64,000 nucleotides of DNA from Pseudohongiella acticola (GTDB taxonomy: Bacteria; Pseudomonadota; Gammaproteobacteria; Pseudomonadales; Pseudohongiellaceae), in NCBI RefSeq assembly GCF_001758195.1, contig NZ_MASR01000003.1:124001-188000 (forward strand), written 5' to 3'. The position numbers and the translations under genes are program-made. Position 1 is the stretch's first letter; every line of letters begins with the position of its first letter. Shown one piece after another: positions 9,567 through 17,927 of this stretch. The notes under the pieces were generated by a model. The model saw only the letters and a program-made list of their open reading frames with translations. It was not told where the DNA came from and did not search any database.

Positions 9567-10547
9567 GTGACACCGTTTCGGCAATACACGCTGCTGTCAG
9601 CACTGACAGCATTGTTAGTGATCAGTGTTGTGGTGGCATTGAGCAGCGGCAGCGTGCCTGTGCCGGTCGGTGTGATCTGGCAGCAGCTGCTGGACCCGAC
9701 ACCCGGTATCGAACAACAGATCTTGTGGGAACTCAGACTGCCGCGGGCCGTGGCTGCCTTTGTCACCGGTGGTCTGCTGGCGCTGTCAGGCGTCGTCATG
9801 CAGGTGCTTCTGCGCAATCCGCTGGCCGACCCGTATATTCTTGGCGTCTCCGGCGGCGCAGCGGTCGGTGCGCTGGCTGCGATCCTGCTCGGTGTGGCAG
9901 GTATCTGGATTACGCAGGCGGCATTCGCCGGCGCACTGTTGTCCGTGTTTCTTGTGTTTGGCCTGGCAGGCCGACAGCAATGGTCGGCCACGCGACTGCT
10001 GTTGACCGGGGTGGTGGTCTCGGCCGGCTGGGGCGCCGTGATTAATGTCATGCTGACCACCAGTACCAGCAACAATGTGCAGAGCATGCTGTTCTGGTTG
10101 ATGGGAGACCTCAGCCAGAGTCGGACCGATGCCTGGCATTTTCTACTATTGCTGGCAGGTGTAATCCTTATCCTGAGTCAGGCTCGCGCACTGAATGCGC
10201 TGGCGCGCGGTGAACTTATGGCTGCCGCGCTGGGAGTCAACGTCTGGCGACTGAAACTGATTTTGTATTTCAGTGCCTCCATACTGACGGCCACAGCCGT
10301 TACCGTGGCAGGGTCTGTCGGTTTTGTTGGACTGGTCATTCCTCATATGTTGCGACTGCTGGGAGCCCGCGACCACCGTTGGCTGGTTCCGTGTTCCGTC
10401 ATGCTCGGCGGCAGCTTTCTGCTACTCGCTGACAGCCTCGCCCGCACCATCGTTGCTCCACAACAGTTGCCTGTTGGTGTGCTGACGGCGATGATCGGTG
10501 TGCCTGCCTTTCTGTTTATTCTGCACCGGGGGGCGCGAACAACATGA
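9567..10547 (+). CDS. FecCD-type ABC permease (iron-siderophore, heme or cobalamin uptake)
   Basis: Inner membrane permease of 326 residues in the BtuC/FhuB/FecCD family, with about ten helices. Family segments are LRLPRAVAAFVTGGLLALSG near residue 55, MQVLLRNPLADPYILG, GVSGGAAVGA, and GSVGFVGLVIPHMLRLLGARDHR toward the C-terminus (the coupling helix). Start is GTG at 9567 behind CAGGAG at 9549-9554. It overlaps the ATPase gene by 4 bases. No periplasmic binding protein or TonB receptor is in the window, so the substrate stays open; the Fur box 0.9 kb downstream favours iron but controls the next gene, not this one. Confidence 0.88.
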   Translation: MTPFRQYTLLSALTALLVISVVVALSSGSVPVPVGVIWQQLLDPTPGIEQQILWELRLPRAVAAFVTGGLLALSGVVMQVLLRNPLADPYILGVSGGAAVGALAAILLGVAGIWITQAAFAGALLSVFLVFGLAGRQQWSATRLLLTGVVVSAGWGAVINVMLTTSTSNNVQSMLFWLMGDLSQSRTDAWHFLLLLAGVILILSQARALNALARGELMAAALGVNVWRLKLILYFSASILTATAVTVAGSVGFVGLVIPHMLRLLGARDHRWLVPCSVMLGGSFLLLADSLARTIVAPQQLPVGVLTAMIGVPAFLFILHRGARTT

Positions 10548-11320
10548 CGGCCCCCATTGTGCAAACCCGGCAATTGAGCCTGAGCATTGGCAAGCGCACT
10601 CTGTGCGATCAACTTGACCTGTCTGTCACAGCCGGCCAGCGGCTGGCAGTACTGGGACAGAACGGCAGTGGTAAAACCACACTGCTGCACTCACTACTGA
10701 AGCTTTGTCCGGCGGATGCTAGCCGTATCGAAATCGACGGTCGCACACTGACTCACTGGTCTCGGGCCGAGCTGGCAAAAACAGTTGGCATTCTGTTTCA
10801 GGACAATCACGACGACATGCCGTCTTCAGTGCATGAAACCGTCATGCTGGGCCGGTTGCCACATTTACAGGCCTGGCGCTGGGAAAGTGCAAAAGACTTT
10901 GCACTCGCCGACAGTGCATTAAAAACCGTCGGCCTGGAGAACGCTGCCCATCGTGACGTCAGCACCTTATCAGGCGGCGAACGGCAACGACTTGCCATAG
11001 CCAGCCTGCTTACTCAGGCGCCACGTCTGTACCTTCTGGATGAGCCAAGCAACCACCTGGACATTTCATTCCAGATACGAACCCTGAAACTGCTGGCTGA
11101 CACCGTCGAGCGTGAGGGAAGTGGCCTGATTATGGCCACGCATGATATCAATCTCGCTGCTCGCTTCTGCGATCAGGTCCTGCTGTTGTTCGGCGACGGT
11201 CACTACCTGCTGGGGGCTCAGCAGGAAGTCCTCACCGACGCTGCACTGACACGAGCGTATGGCTGTGAGATTCGCCATGTGGTAACAGAAGCGGGTCGCT
11301 TCTACTTTCCTGTTGTCTGA
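10544..11320 (+). CDS. ABC transporter ATPase for FecCD-type permease
   Basis: Cytoplasmic ATPase of 258 residues that powers the preceding permease. Walker A is GQNGSGKTT (about residue 39), Q-loop ILFQDNHDDMPSS, signature LSGGERQRLAIA, Walker B LYLLDEPSNHLD, and the H-loop MATHDINLAARFC. The unusually written Q-loop and the NHLD D-loop fit the BtuD/FepC group. ATGA overlap with the permease stop shows translational coupling. It ends 85 bases before the Fur box of the next gene. Confidence 0.9.
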   Translation: MTAPIVQTRQLSLSIGKRTLCDQLDLSVTAGQRLAVLGQNGSGKTTLLHSLLKLCPADASRIEIDGRTLTHWSRAELAKTVGILFQDNHDDMPSSVHETVMLGRLPHLQAWRWESAKDFALADSALKTVGLENAAHRDVSTLSGGERQRLAIASLLTQAPRLYLLDEPSNHLDISFQIRTLKLLADTVEREGSGLIMATHDINLAARFCDQVLLLFGDGHYLLGAQQEVLTDAALTRAYGCEIRHVVTEAGRFYFPVV

Positions 11321-11379
11321 TCCCGGCAGACGTCTCTGTCTGACCATCCCGACTTTCCACAATTGTAAAAATTCTCATG

Positions 11380-11409
11380 TTGGTTTACTCTGCGAGCGAC
11401 ACCTTTAAT
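11380..11409 (+). promoter_or_regulatory. Candidate promoter of the secreted aldolase gene
   Basis: TTGGTT (11380-11385) and TTTAAT (11404-11409) with an 18-base spacer. The match is moderate, but the Fur box covers the -10 and start region, which is where a repressor site would be expected. Confidence 0.45.
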
Positions 11410-11426
11410 GAAAATGATTTTCATTA
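11406..11426. promoter_or_regulatory. Fur box (perfect 21-bp palindrome)
   Basis: A perfect inverted repeat with arms TAATGAAAAT and ATTTTCATTA around a central G. It agrees well with the Fur operator (GATAATGATAATCATTATC family) and lies 48 bases before the start codon of the aldolase gene at 11474. It implies repression by iron-loaded Fur. Confidence 0.82.
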
Positions 11427-11473
11427 CAAGTTATTACAAACCTTTACAGCTGTAACATTAAGGAATATCAATC

Positions 11474-12418
11474 ATGAAAAAGACATGTCTTTCGGCATTG
11501 TTTTCGGTGCTGACCGTAGTTGGTCTGGCTGCTGCCCCTGCGATGGCACAGGATGACGTGCGACTGAATCGAAGCATTCAGACACTGGAGAACGGTGACC
11601 CGGTCTTTGGTCTGTTTACCGGTAATTTCTCAATGGCCAATGCCCGCGGTCTGGCGCGCTCTGGTCTCGACTATATCCTCATCGATATGGAACATACCGC
11701 GCACGACATGGAAGCACTGCAGGCATTCCTGTTAGGCCTGACCGATAAAGCCGCCATTGCCAGCCAGGGCCACGCCCAGATGCGAACCACGCCGATCGTG
11801 CGGATCCCCGCCAACGGCCGTAATGATCCGGAGTGGCTGGTCAAGCAGGTGTTGGACATTGGTGCCTTTGGTATCATGTTCCCCTACGTAGAGACTGCCG
11901 AAGAAGCCGAGCGTGCCGTCCGTGCGATGCGCTACCCACAGCCACGCGGTTCCGAGATTGCGGAACCTCAAGGGCTGCGTGGAGCCTCTCCGGGGGTATC
12001 TGCCTGGTACTGGGGCGCACCAGATTATGTACAGCGCGCCGACGTCTGGCCATTGAATGAGCGCGGTGAGTTAATCTCGTTCATTCAGATTGAATCAGCA
12101 AAGGGTGTTGAAAATGCCGAAGCAATTATTCAGGTGCCAGGCGTCAGTGCCATATTTGTTGGCCCGGCTGACCTGGGCATGTCCATGGGCCTGCCCAGCA
12201 ATCACGCTGAGGTGCAGGCGGCCATTGATAGCGTTCTGCAACTGTGTCTGCAGTATGATGTCCCCTGTGGTATTACCACCAACGCGCGTGATGTCGCGTC
12301 ACGACTGGAACAGGGTTTCCTGATGCCGACAGTCGGCTACTGGGGTGATGCAGGCATCGCAGGCGGCACAGCAGAAACGCTGGGGGTTGCACGCGAGGCA
12401 GCAGGTCGTACTGACTAA
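11474..12418 (+). CDS. Predicted periplasmic HpcH/HpaI-family aldolase
   Basis: Class II, divalent-metal aldolase fold of the HpcH/HpaI/citrate lyase beta family, 314 residues. Cytoplasmic relatives cleave 4-hydroxy-2-oxo acids to pyruvate and an aldehyde. Expected catalytic residues are present: His74 in DMEH, Arg110 in VRIP, Glu207 in IQIES and Asp233 in GPADLG. Unusually, the protein begins with a clear Sec signal peptide (MKKTCLSALFSVLTVVGLAA... with AMA before residue 26), so it should act in the periplasm. ATG at 11474 follows AAGGAA. It lies behind a Fur box and after an iron/cobalamin-type ABC pair, and ends at a terminator. Substrate unknown; a role in iron limitation is inference. 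Confidence 0.85.
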   Translation: MKKTCLSALFSVLTVVGLAAAPAMAQDDVRLNRSIQTLENGDPVFGLFTGNFSMANARGLARSGLDYILIDMEHTAHDMEALQAFLLGLTDKAAIASQGHAQMRTTPIVRIPANGRNDPEWLVKQVLDIGAFGIMFPYVETAEEAERAVRAMRYPQPRGSEIAEPQGLRGASPGVSAWYWGAPDYVQRADVWPLNERGELISFIQIESAKGVENAEAIIQVPGVSAIFVGPADLGMSMGLPSNHAEVQAAIDSVLQLCLQYDVPCGITTNARDVASRLEQGFLMPTVGYWGDAGIAGGTAETLGVAREAAGRTD

Positions 12419-12454
12419 GTCAGGCTCGATTGCATGACCTGAAAACAGTGGTAC

Positions 12455-12495
12455 AAAAAAGGCCGGGGAGCATTGTTTGCTCTCCGGCCTTTTTT
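12455..12495. terminator. Bidirectional terminator between aldolase and aceF
   Basis: An 11-bp GC-rich stem (12461-12471 with 12479-12489, one G-T pair, loop ATTGTTT) flanked by six A and six T. It ends the plus-strand aldolase transcript and the converging aceE-aceF transcript. Confidence 0.92.
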
Positions 12496-12535
12496 GTATG
12501 CGCTTTAGCTCATCCAGACGCTAACTCGTCAACCT

Positions 12536-14230
12536 TTACATCATCAGCAAACGAATATCGGACAATATTTCTGCCAGACGCGTGACAAACAGACCCGCAT
12601 CGACGCCATTGACTGCACGATGGTCATAACACAACACAAATGGCAGCATCTGACGTGGTACAAATTCGTTGTTGATATAAACCGGTTTAACCTGAGTCTT
12701 GGATATGCCCAGAATACCCACTTCCGGAGCATTCACGATTGGCGTGAACGACGTACCGCCGATGGCACCGAGACTCGATATGGTGAAACAGGCTCCCTGC
12801 ATGTCTTCCTTGCTCAGACGACGGTTTTTGGCTTTGTCAGTCATTTCCGTCAGCTCTGCCGCGATCTGCCAGATGTTCTTCTGATCCACATTGCGGATCA
12901 CAGGAACAACAAGCCCGGCTTCGGTGGCAACCGCCACGCCGATATGAATATATTTTTTCTGTATCAGCGTTTCACCCGACGAATGCAGGGAAACATTGAA
13001 CTGCTTGTACTCGTCCAGCACTTTGGCACAGGCTTTGAGCATAAAGGGCAACGGCGTCAGCTTAACCCCGCGCTTGTCAGACTCTTTGCGCTGAGCATTC
13101 CGGAACTCTTCCAGCCCGGTGACATCGGCTTCATTGAATTGCGCCACCGCAGGCACATTGAGCCAGTTCCGATGCATATTCGCTGCCGTCACTTTATGCA
13201 GCTTGCTCATGGGCTTCTCTTCAACTTCACCGAACTGGCTGAAGTCGATATCCGGAATCGCCGGAATGCCGGATCCGCCCGCTGCGCCGGCTGTCGCCGG
13301 ACCCTGCAGTCGGGATTTGACAAAATTCTGCAGGTCTTCTTTCTGCACACGGCCTTTGTTGCCGCTGCCCTCTACCAGTGTCAGGTCGACGCCCAGCTCA
13401 CGCGCCAGCTTACGCACTGCCGGACCCGCATACACCTTGCTGTCCGTTCGCTGGGACGCAGTCTCGGCAAATTCAGCCTGTTTTTTGGCCAGACGTTTAT
13501 CATCCAGTTTGGCTGAATCGGATTCTTGTGCAGGTTCGTCTTTCTCTGCTTTCGCCGCGGTGTCACCACCACTGGCGGCAGCAGAGCCGTCAGACGATGA
13601 TACAACCTCCATTTCCAGGATCGGTGAATCCTTAGAGACCTTGTCACCCACTTTGATCTTCAGAGACTTCACTATGCCGGAGGCAGGCGATGGCACATCC
13701 ATCGCCGCCTTGTCGGACTCAAGTGTCATCAGGGTGTCTTCGGCTTTGACTTCATCGCCTTCAGCAACATGTATCTCGATGACTTCAACGTCACTGTCGC
13801 CACCGATATCGGGAACGCGAATCAGTTCTACGGACTTTTCGCCGGTTTTGCCTTCGGACTTCTGTTCCGGCTTCTGTTCGGGCTTTTGTTCCGACTTTTT
13901 ATCAGAATTTTTATCTGTCTTGGTGTCCGCCTTTTCTTTTTTGGCGTCAGCGCTCGAGCCTTTGTCAGATGTATCTTCAGCCTGCTCACTTTCTTCTACT
14001 TCAAAACTGAAGATCTCGTCGCCCTTGTTCACCTCATCACCGACTTTGACGATGATCTTCTTGATCACGCCGCTGCGCGGTGACGGGATTTCCATGGCGG
14101 CTTTATCACTTTCCAACACCAGCAGGGAATCATTCTCCTGCACGCTATCGCCTTCCTTAACCAGGATCTCGATAACTTCGACGTCTTTGGTATCCCCCAG
14201 ATCGGGTACTTTTATACTTTCTACAGGCAC
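12536..14230 (-). CDS. aceF: Pyruvate dehydrogenase E2, dihydrolipoyl acetyltransferase
   Basis: Core of the pyruvate dehydrogenase complex, 564 residues. Order: lipoyl domain 1 (residues 1-78, lipoylated Lys43 in ESDKAAME), a Lys/Glu/Gln-rich hydrophilic linker (about 85-132, with repeats of KPEQ), lipoyl domain 2 (about 134-210, Lys174 in ESDKAAMD), an Ala/acidic linker, a peripheral subunit-binding domain near 267-302 (GPAVRKLARELGVD), and the acetyltransferase domain ending in DHRAVNGVDAG with the active-site His near 537. Two lipoyl domains rather than the three of E. coli. It follows aceE after 45 bases. No E3 (lpd) gene follows; a terminator does. Confidence 0.97.
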   Translation of the reverse strand: MPVESIKVPDLGDTKDVEVIEILVKEGDSVQENDSLLVLESDKAAMEIPSPRSGVIKKIIVKVGDEVNKGDEIFSFEVEESEQAEDTSDKGSSADAKKEKADTKTDKNSDKKSEQKPEQKPEQKSEGKTGEKSVELIRVPDIGGDSDVEVIEIHVAEGDEVKAEDTLMTLESDKAAMDVPSPASGIVKSLKIKVGDKVSKDSPILEMEVVSSSDGSAAASGGDTAAKAEKDEPAQESDSAKLDDKRLAKKQAEFAETASQRTDSKVYAGPAVRKLARELGVDLTLVEGSGNKGRVQKEDLQNFVKSRLQGPATAGAAGGSGIPAIPDIDFSQFGEVEEKPMSKLHKVTAANMHRNWLNVPAVAQFNEADVTGLEEFRNAQRKESDKRGVKLTPLPFMLKACAKVLDEYKQFNVSLHSSGETLIQKKYIHIGVAVATEAGLVVPVIRNVDQKNIWQIAAELTEMTDKAKNRRLSKEDMQGACFTISSLGAIGGTSFTPIVNAPEVGILGISKTQVKPVYINNEFVPRQMLPFVLCYDHRAVNGVDAGLFVTRLAEILSDIRLLMM

Positions 14231-14275
14231 CTTACATGCTCCTGAACTGTTATTCGTTTCAGTTTTTGTTGTGTA

Positions 14276-16966
14276 TCACACCAACAGCGGATTGGGTTTG
14301 TCAGGGTCTATCCCCAGTTCCTTGATTGCCTTGGTCACTACATCAGCATTGACGATGCCTTTGGCTACCAGTTCGGTCAGTGCCGCCACCACGATATAAC
14401 CGCGGTCCACTTCAAAGAAGCGACGCAACTGCTGTCGCGTGTCGCTGCGACCGAAACCGTCCGTACCCAGAACCCGGTAAGCGGCTGGTACATATTCACG
14501 AACCTGGTCGGCGTAAATACGCATGTAATCGGTTGCCGCAATTACCGGTCCTTCCTGCCCTTCCAGACATTTGGTGACATAAGGCACTTTGGCTTTCTTG
14601 CCAGGGTGCAACATGTTCCAGCGACTGACATCCATGCCATCGCGACGCAGTTCATTGAAACTGGTCACACTCCAGACATCAACAATCACTTTGTAGCGCT
14701 CGCGCAGAATGGTCGCCGCTTCGCGTACTTCACGCAAAATGGTGCCACAACCCAGCAGGCGAACACGTTGATCACTCACCGCTTTGCCAGTGGTTTTGTA
14801 TTCTTTTGCGGTGCCGTCTTCCAGAAGGTACATGCCCTTGAGGATGTCCTTTTCAACACCTTTTGGCATTTCCGGATGGGTGTAATTTTCATTCATGGTC
14901 GTGATGTAGTAGTAAACCGACTCCTTGTCCTGATACATCCGGCGCAGACCATCGTTAATGATCACTGCCAGTTCATAGGAATAAGTCGGGTCGTAGGTAA
15001 CGCAGTTGGGGATCGTCGACGCCAGCAGATGGCTGTGGCCATCCTGGTGCTGCAGGCCTTCACCATTCAGCGTTGTACGACCGGCCGTGGCACCAATCAG
15101 GAAACCCCTCGCCTGTGAGTCGCCTGCTGCCCAGGCCAGATCACCAATGCGCTGGAAACCAAACATCGAGTAATAGATGTAGAACGGAATCAGCGGGAAA
15201 TCGTTGACGCTGTAGGATGTTGCCGCTGCCAGCCAGGACGAGAATGCACCCGCTTCACTGATGCCTTCTTCCAGCATCTGACCGGTCTTGTCTTCGCGGT
15301 AATACATGACCTGATTGGAATCGGCGGGATCATACAGCTGACCAACGGATGAGTAGATACCCAGTTGTCTGAACATGCCTTCCATGCCAAATGTTCGCGC
15401 TTCATCAGGCACAATCGGCACAATACGATGGCCGATTTCCTTGTCTTTGCACAGCGTGTTCAGGATTCTTACAAACGCCATGGTAGTGGATACTTCACGA
15501 TCACCCGTACCTTTAAGCTGCGCATCAAAGGCGCTGATATCCGGTGTTGGTAACGAATAACTCTGCGCTCGGCGCTGCGGCACCGCGCCACCCAGTGCCT
15601 CTCGCATCTTGCGCATGTAGCGCATTTCCAGACTGTCTTCTTCCGGCCGGTAGTAAGGCACGGATTCCAGCTGATCGTCCGGAATCGGGATATTGAAACG
15701 ATCGCGGAAACGCTTGAGGCCTTCGACGTTAAGTTTCTTGGTCTGGTGCGATGCGTTTTGCGCCTCGGCGCCATCACCAAAGGCATAACCTTTGACGGTC
15801 TTGGCCAGAATAACCGTGGGCTTGCCCTTGGTATTCATCGCTTCCGCGTAGGCTGCATACATCTTGAATGGATCATGCCCGCCACGGTTGAGCGCCATGA
15901 TGTCATCGTCAGACAGGTGTTCGACCATCTTAAGCAACTCCGGGCTCTTGCCGAAGAAATGCTCACGCGTGTAAGCGCCACCACGACCCCAGTAGTTCTG
16001 GTACTCGCCATCAACAACTTCGTCCATGCGAGCCTGCAGGAGTCCGTCTTTGTCATTTGCCAGCAGAGTATCCCAGTGACGTCCCCAGATGACCTTGATA
16101 ACATTCCAGCCGGCACCGCGGAAGATACCTTCCAGTTCCTGAATGATTTTGCCATTACCACGCACCGGCCCATCGAGGCGCTGCAGGTTACAGTTGATCA
16201 CAAAAATCAGGTTATCCAGTTTCTCACGACCTGCCTTGCCGATCGCACCGAGTGATTCCGGCTCATCCATCTCGCCGTCACCCAGAAAGGCCCAGACTTT
16301 ACGGTCACCTTGCTCCAGCAATTCACGGCTGGACAGATACTTCATCACATGCGCCTGGTAGATGGCCTGCAATGGCCCCAGCCCCATGGATACAGTGGGA
16401 AACTGCCAGTAGTCCGGCATCAACCAGGGATGCGGGTACGATGACAGACCATCGCCATTAACTTCACGACGGAATTTGTCTAACTGATCTTCAGTGATGC
16501 GCCCTTCCAGATAGGAGCGAGCGTAAATGCCTGGCGCCGAGTGCCCCTGAAAATAGATCAGATCGCCACCATGGTTTTCCGTTGGACCACGGAAGAAATA
16601 GTTAAATGCAACGTCATAAAGTGTAGCCGACGAGGAGAACGTGGAGATATGACCGCCCAGCTCGGAGTTGTCCAGATTGGCTCGCATGACCATGGCCAGC
16701 GCGTTCCAGCGGATAAAACCGCGGATCTGGCGCTCCATGAACATATCGCCTGGCATGCGATCCTCTTCCTGCGGCGGGATCGTATTGCGGTAAGGCGTGG
16801 TTATCGATGATCCGGACACCTGCAATGTCGTTCTGGAGGCCTTGTCTGACAGGCGGCCAAGCAGGTAATTGGCGCGATCAGCGCCTTCGTGGTCAATTAC
16901 GGATCCCAGTGCCTCAAGCCATTCTTCGGTTTCGGCGGGATTAAAGTCTTCCTGATGATCGGTCAT
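14276..16966 (-). CDS. aceE: Pyruvate dehydrogenase E1, homodimeric type
   Basis: Thiamine diphosphate enzyme, about 896 residues, that decarboxylates pyruvate and passes the acetyl group to the E2 lipoyl arm. It is the single-chain E1 typical of Gammaproteobacteria. GHSAPGIYAR at 141-150, the ThDP/Mg motif GDGEMDEPE at 229-237 with NCN at 258-260, and the C-terminal GFGRSDTR are visible. A TTG at 16975 gives nine bases more, but ATG at 16966 (MTDHQEDFNPAETEEW) aligns with E. coli AceE and is chosen; the ribosome site is poor in either case. First gene of aceE-aceF, behind a region with three palindromes. Confidence 0.98.
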   Translation of the reverse strand: MTDHQEDFNPAETEEWLEALGSVIDHEGADRANYLLGRLSDKASRTTLQVSGSSITTPYRNTIPPQEEDRMPGDMFMERQIRGFIRWNALAMVMRANLDNSELGGHISTFSSSATLYDVAFNYFFRGPTENHGGDLIYFQGHSAPGIYARSYLEGRITEDQLDKFRREVNGDGLSSYPHPWLMPDYWQFPTVSMGLGPLQAIYQAHVMKYLSSRELLEQGDRKVWAFLGDGEMDEPESLGAIGKAGREKLDNLIFVINCNLQRLDGPVRGNGKIIQELEGIFRGAGWNVIKVIWGRHWDTLLANDKDGLLQARMDEVVDGEYQNYWGRGGAYTREHFFGKSPELLKMVEHLSDDDIMALNRGGHDPFKMYAAYAEAMNTKGKPTVILAKTVKGYAFGDGAEAQNASHQTKKLNVEGLKRFRDRFNIPIPDDQLESVPYYRPEEDSLEMRYMRKMREALGGAVPQRRAQSYSLPTPDISAFDAQLKGTGDREVSTTMAFVRILNTLCKDKEIGHRIVPIVPDEARTFGMEGMFRQLGIYSSVGQLYDPADSNQVMYYREDKTGQMLEEGISEAGAFSSWLAAATSYSVNDFPLIPFYIYYSMFGFQRIGDLAWAAGDSQARGFLIGATAGRTTLNGEGLQHQDGHSHLLASTIPNCVTYDPTYSYELAVIINDGLRRMYQDKESVYYYITTMNENYTHPEMPKGVEKDILKGMYLLEDGTAKEYKTTGKAVSDQRVRLLGCGTILREVREAATILRERYKVIVDVWSVTSFNELRRDGMDVSRWNMLHPGKKAKVPYVTKCLEGQEGPVIAATDYMRIYADQVREYVPAAYRVLGTDGFGRSDTRQQLRRFFEVDRGYIVVAALTELVAKGIVNADVVTKAIKELGIDPDKPNPLLV

Positions 16967-17063
16967 AAGCGTCAATTCTATTGTGTGGTTTTGATTATGT
17001 AGTGATTACAGTTGTGACAAACTGTCGTCGAGTGTGGCAGAAACCGATTCTGACGACAATATT

Positions 17064-17153
17064 TGTAATTAAATTACATGACGTGCTAAATAGCACCCTT
17101 TAAGAGCCTGCATTTCAAGTCCCGCCAGCACGTCTTGTAGTTTAACTACAAGA
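17064..17153. promoter_or_regulatory. Cluster of three palindromes upstream of aceE (candidate operators)
   Basis: The 362 bases between aceE and ampD hold no convincing gene. They contain three inverted repeats: a 15-bp one at 17064-17078 (TGTAATT-A-AATTACA), a 14-bp one at 17083-17096 (GTGCTA-AA-TAGCAC), and a perfect 21-bp one at 17133-17153 (arms TCTTGTAGTT / AACTACAAGA). The core of the last, TAGTTTAACTA, fits TNGTNNNACNA, the pattern of FadR-subfamily GntR operators such as PdhR and LldR sites. No pdhR gene is adjacent, unlike E. coli. No clean -35/-10 pair stands out. Confidence 0.6.
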
Positions 17154-17328
17154 ATTGTCAGCGCGACCGCGACAACCCCGATGCCCTGCCTTTGCGGAAC
17201 CAGGTCTCGCAGGGCCTCCAGCCGCCACAAGGCCTGTACGTCATATTCAGCATTCTCGGCTCCCATGCTTAGTGATGAGCGCGTCGCTGTAATGATTGAC
17301 CAACAGGCAGGAAACGCAGGTACAAAAA

Positions 17329-17877
17329 TCATGTCAGGGCCTTCTGATAACGGCGCCAGTCAAAACAGGGCCCGGGATCTGTTTTACGGCCCGGTGCGAT
17401 ATCACTGTGCCCTACAATCCTGTCAGGCGTCATGGCCGGATAAGCTTCCAGCAGGTGGCGCGTGAGCTCGGCCAGGGTACTGTATTGCGCGTCAGTGAAT
17501 GATTGATCATCACAGCCTTCCAGCTCAATGCCAATAGAGAAGTCATTGCATTGCTGGCGCCCGTCATAACTGGACTGACCAGCGTGCCAGGCTTTCTTGT
17601 CGAAGCCAACATACTGAGTGACGTTGCCATTGCGATCTATCAACGCATGCGCCGACACACGAAGCTCAGCAATTTCGCGAAAATAGGGATGTGCATTTGA
17701 GTCCAGGCAATTGCAGAACAGGTCATCGATCCAGCTGCCACCAAACTTGCCTGGCGGAAGACTGATATTGTGAATAACCAACAGGTCTATCGTGATGCCT
17801 TCGGGCCGCTCACTGAAATTGGGTGATGCCACGTGCCGGGCCTTGGGTAGCCAGTGTTTCCGAGTCAAGCAGATCAC
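17329..17877 (-). CDS. ampD: 1,6-anhydro-N-acetylmuramyl-L-alanine amidase AmpD
   Basis: Cytoplasmic zinc amidase, 182 residues, that removes the peptide from anhydroMurNAc in wall recycling; loss of AmpD derepresses AmpC in species that have it. Zinc ligands are His in VIHNISLPPG, and His and Asp in GHSDIAPGRKTDPG; ISLPPGKFGG, AWHAGQSSY and SIGIELEG are family marks. The start is GTG at 17877, but a TTG nine bases downstream has a better-spaced GAGGTGA site, so the N-terminus is uncertain by three residues. It diverges from the protease gene across 50 bases, next to nadC as in Pseudomonas. Confidence 0.95.
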   Translation of the reverse strand: MICLTRKHWLPKARHVASPNFSERPEGITIDLLVIHNISLPPGKFGGSWIDDLFCNCLDSNAHPYFREIAELRVSAHALIDRNGNVTQYVGFDKKAWHAGQSSYDGRQQCNDFSIGIELEGCDDQSFTDAQYSTLAELTRHLLEAYPAMTPDRIVGHSDIAPGRKTDPGPCFDWRRYQKALT

Positions 17878-17927
17878 CTCGCTGATGTGCTAAAGTCGGC
17901 TTTGAGTATAGCACCGAAGCCAGAGAT

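Noticed and set aside
13119-14399. 426-residue plus-strand frame opposite aceF
   Set aside because: It is the antisense of the aceF lipoyl and linker coding sequence; composition is Ser/Leu-rich as expected for a shadow frame.
17069-17332. 87-residue minus-strand reading frame between ampD and aceE
   Set aside because: No recognisable domain, no good ribosome site, it contains the operator-like palindromes, and it starts inside the ampD end. Treated as non-coding.
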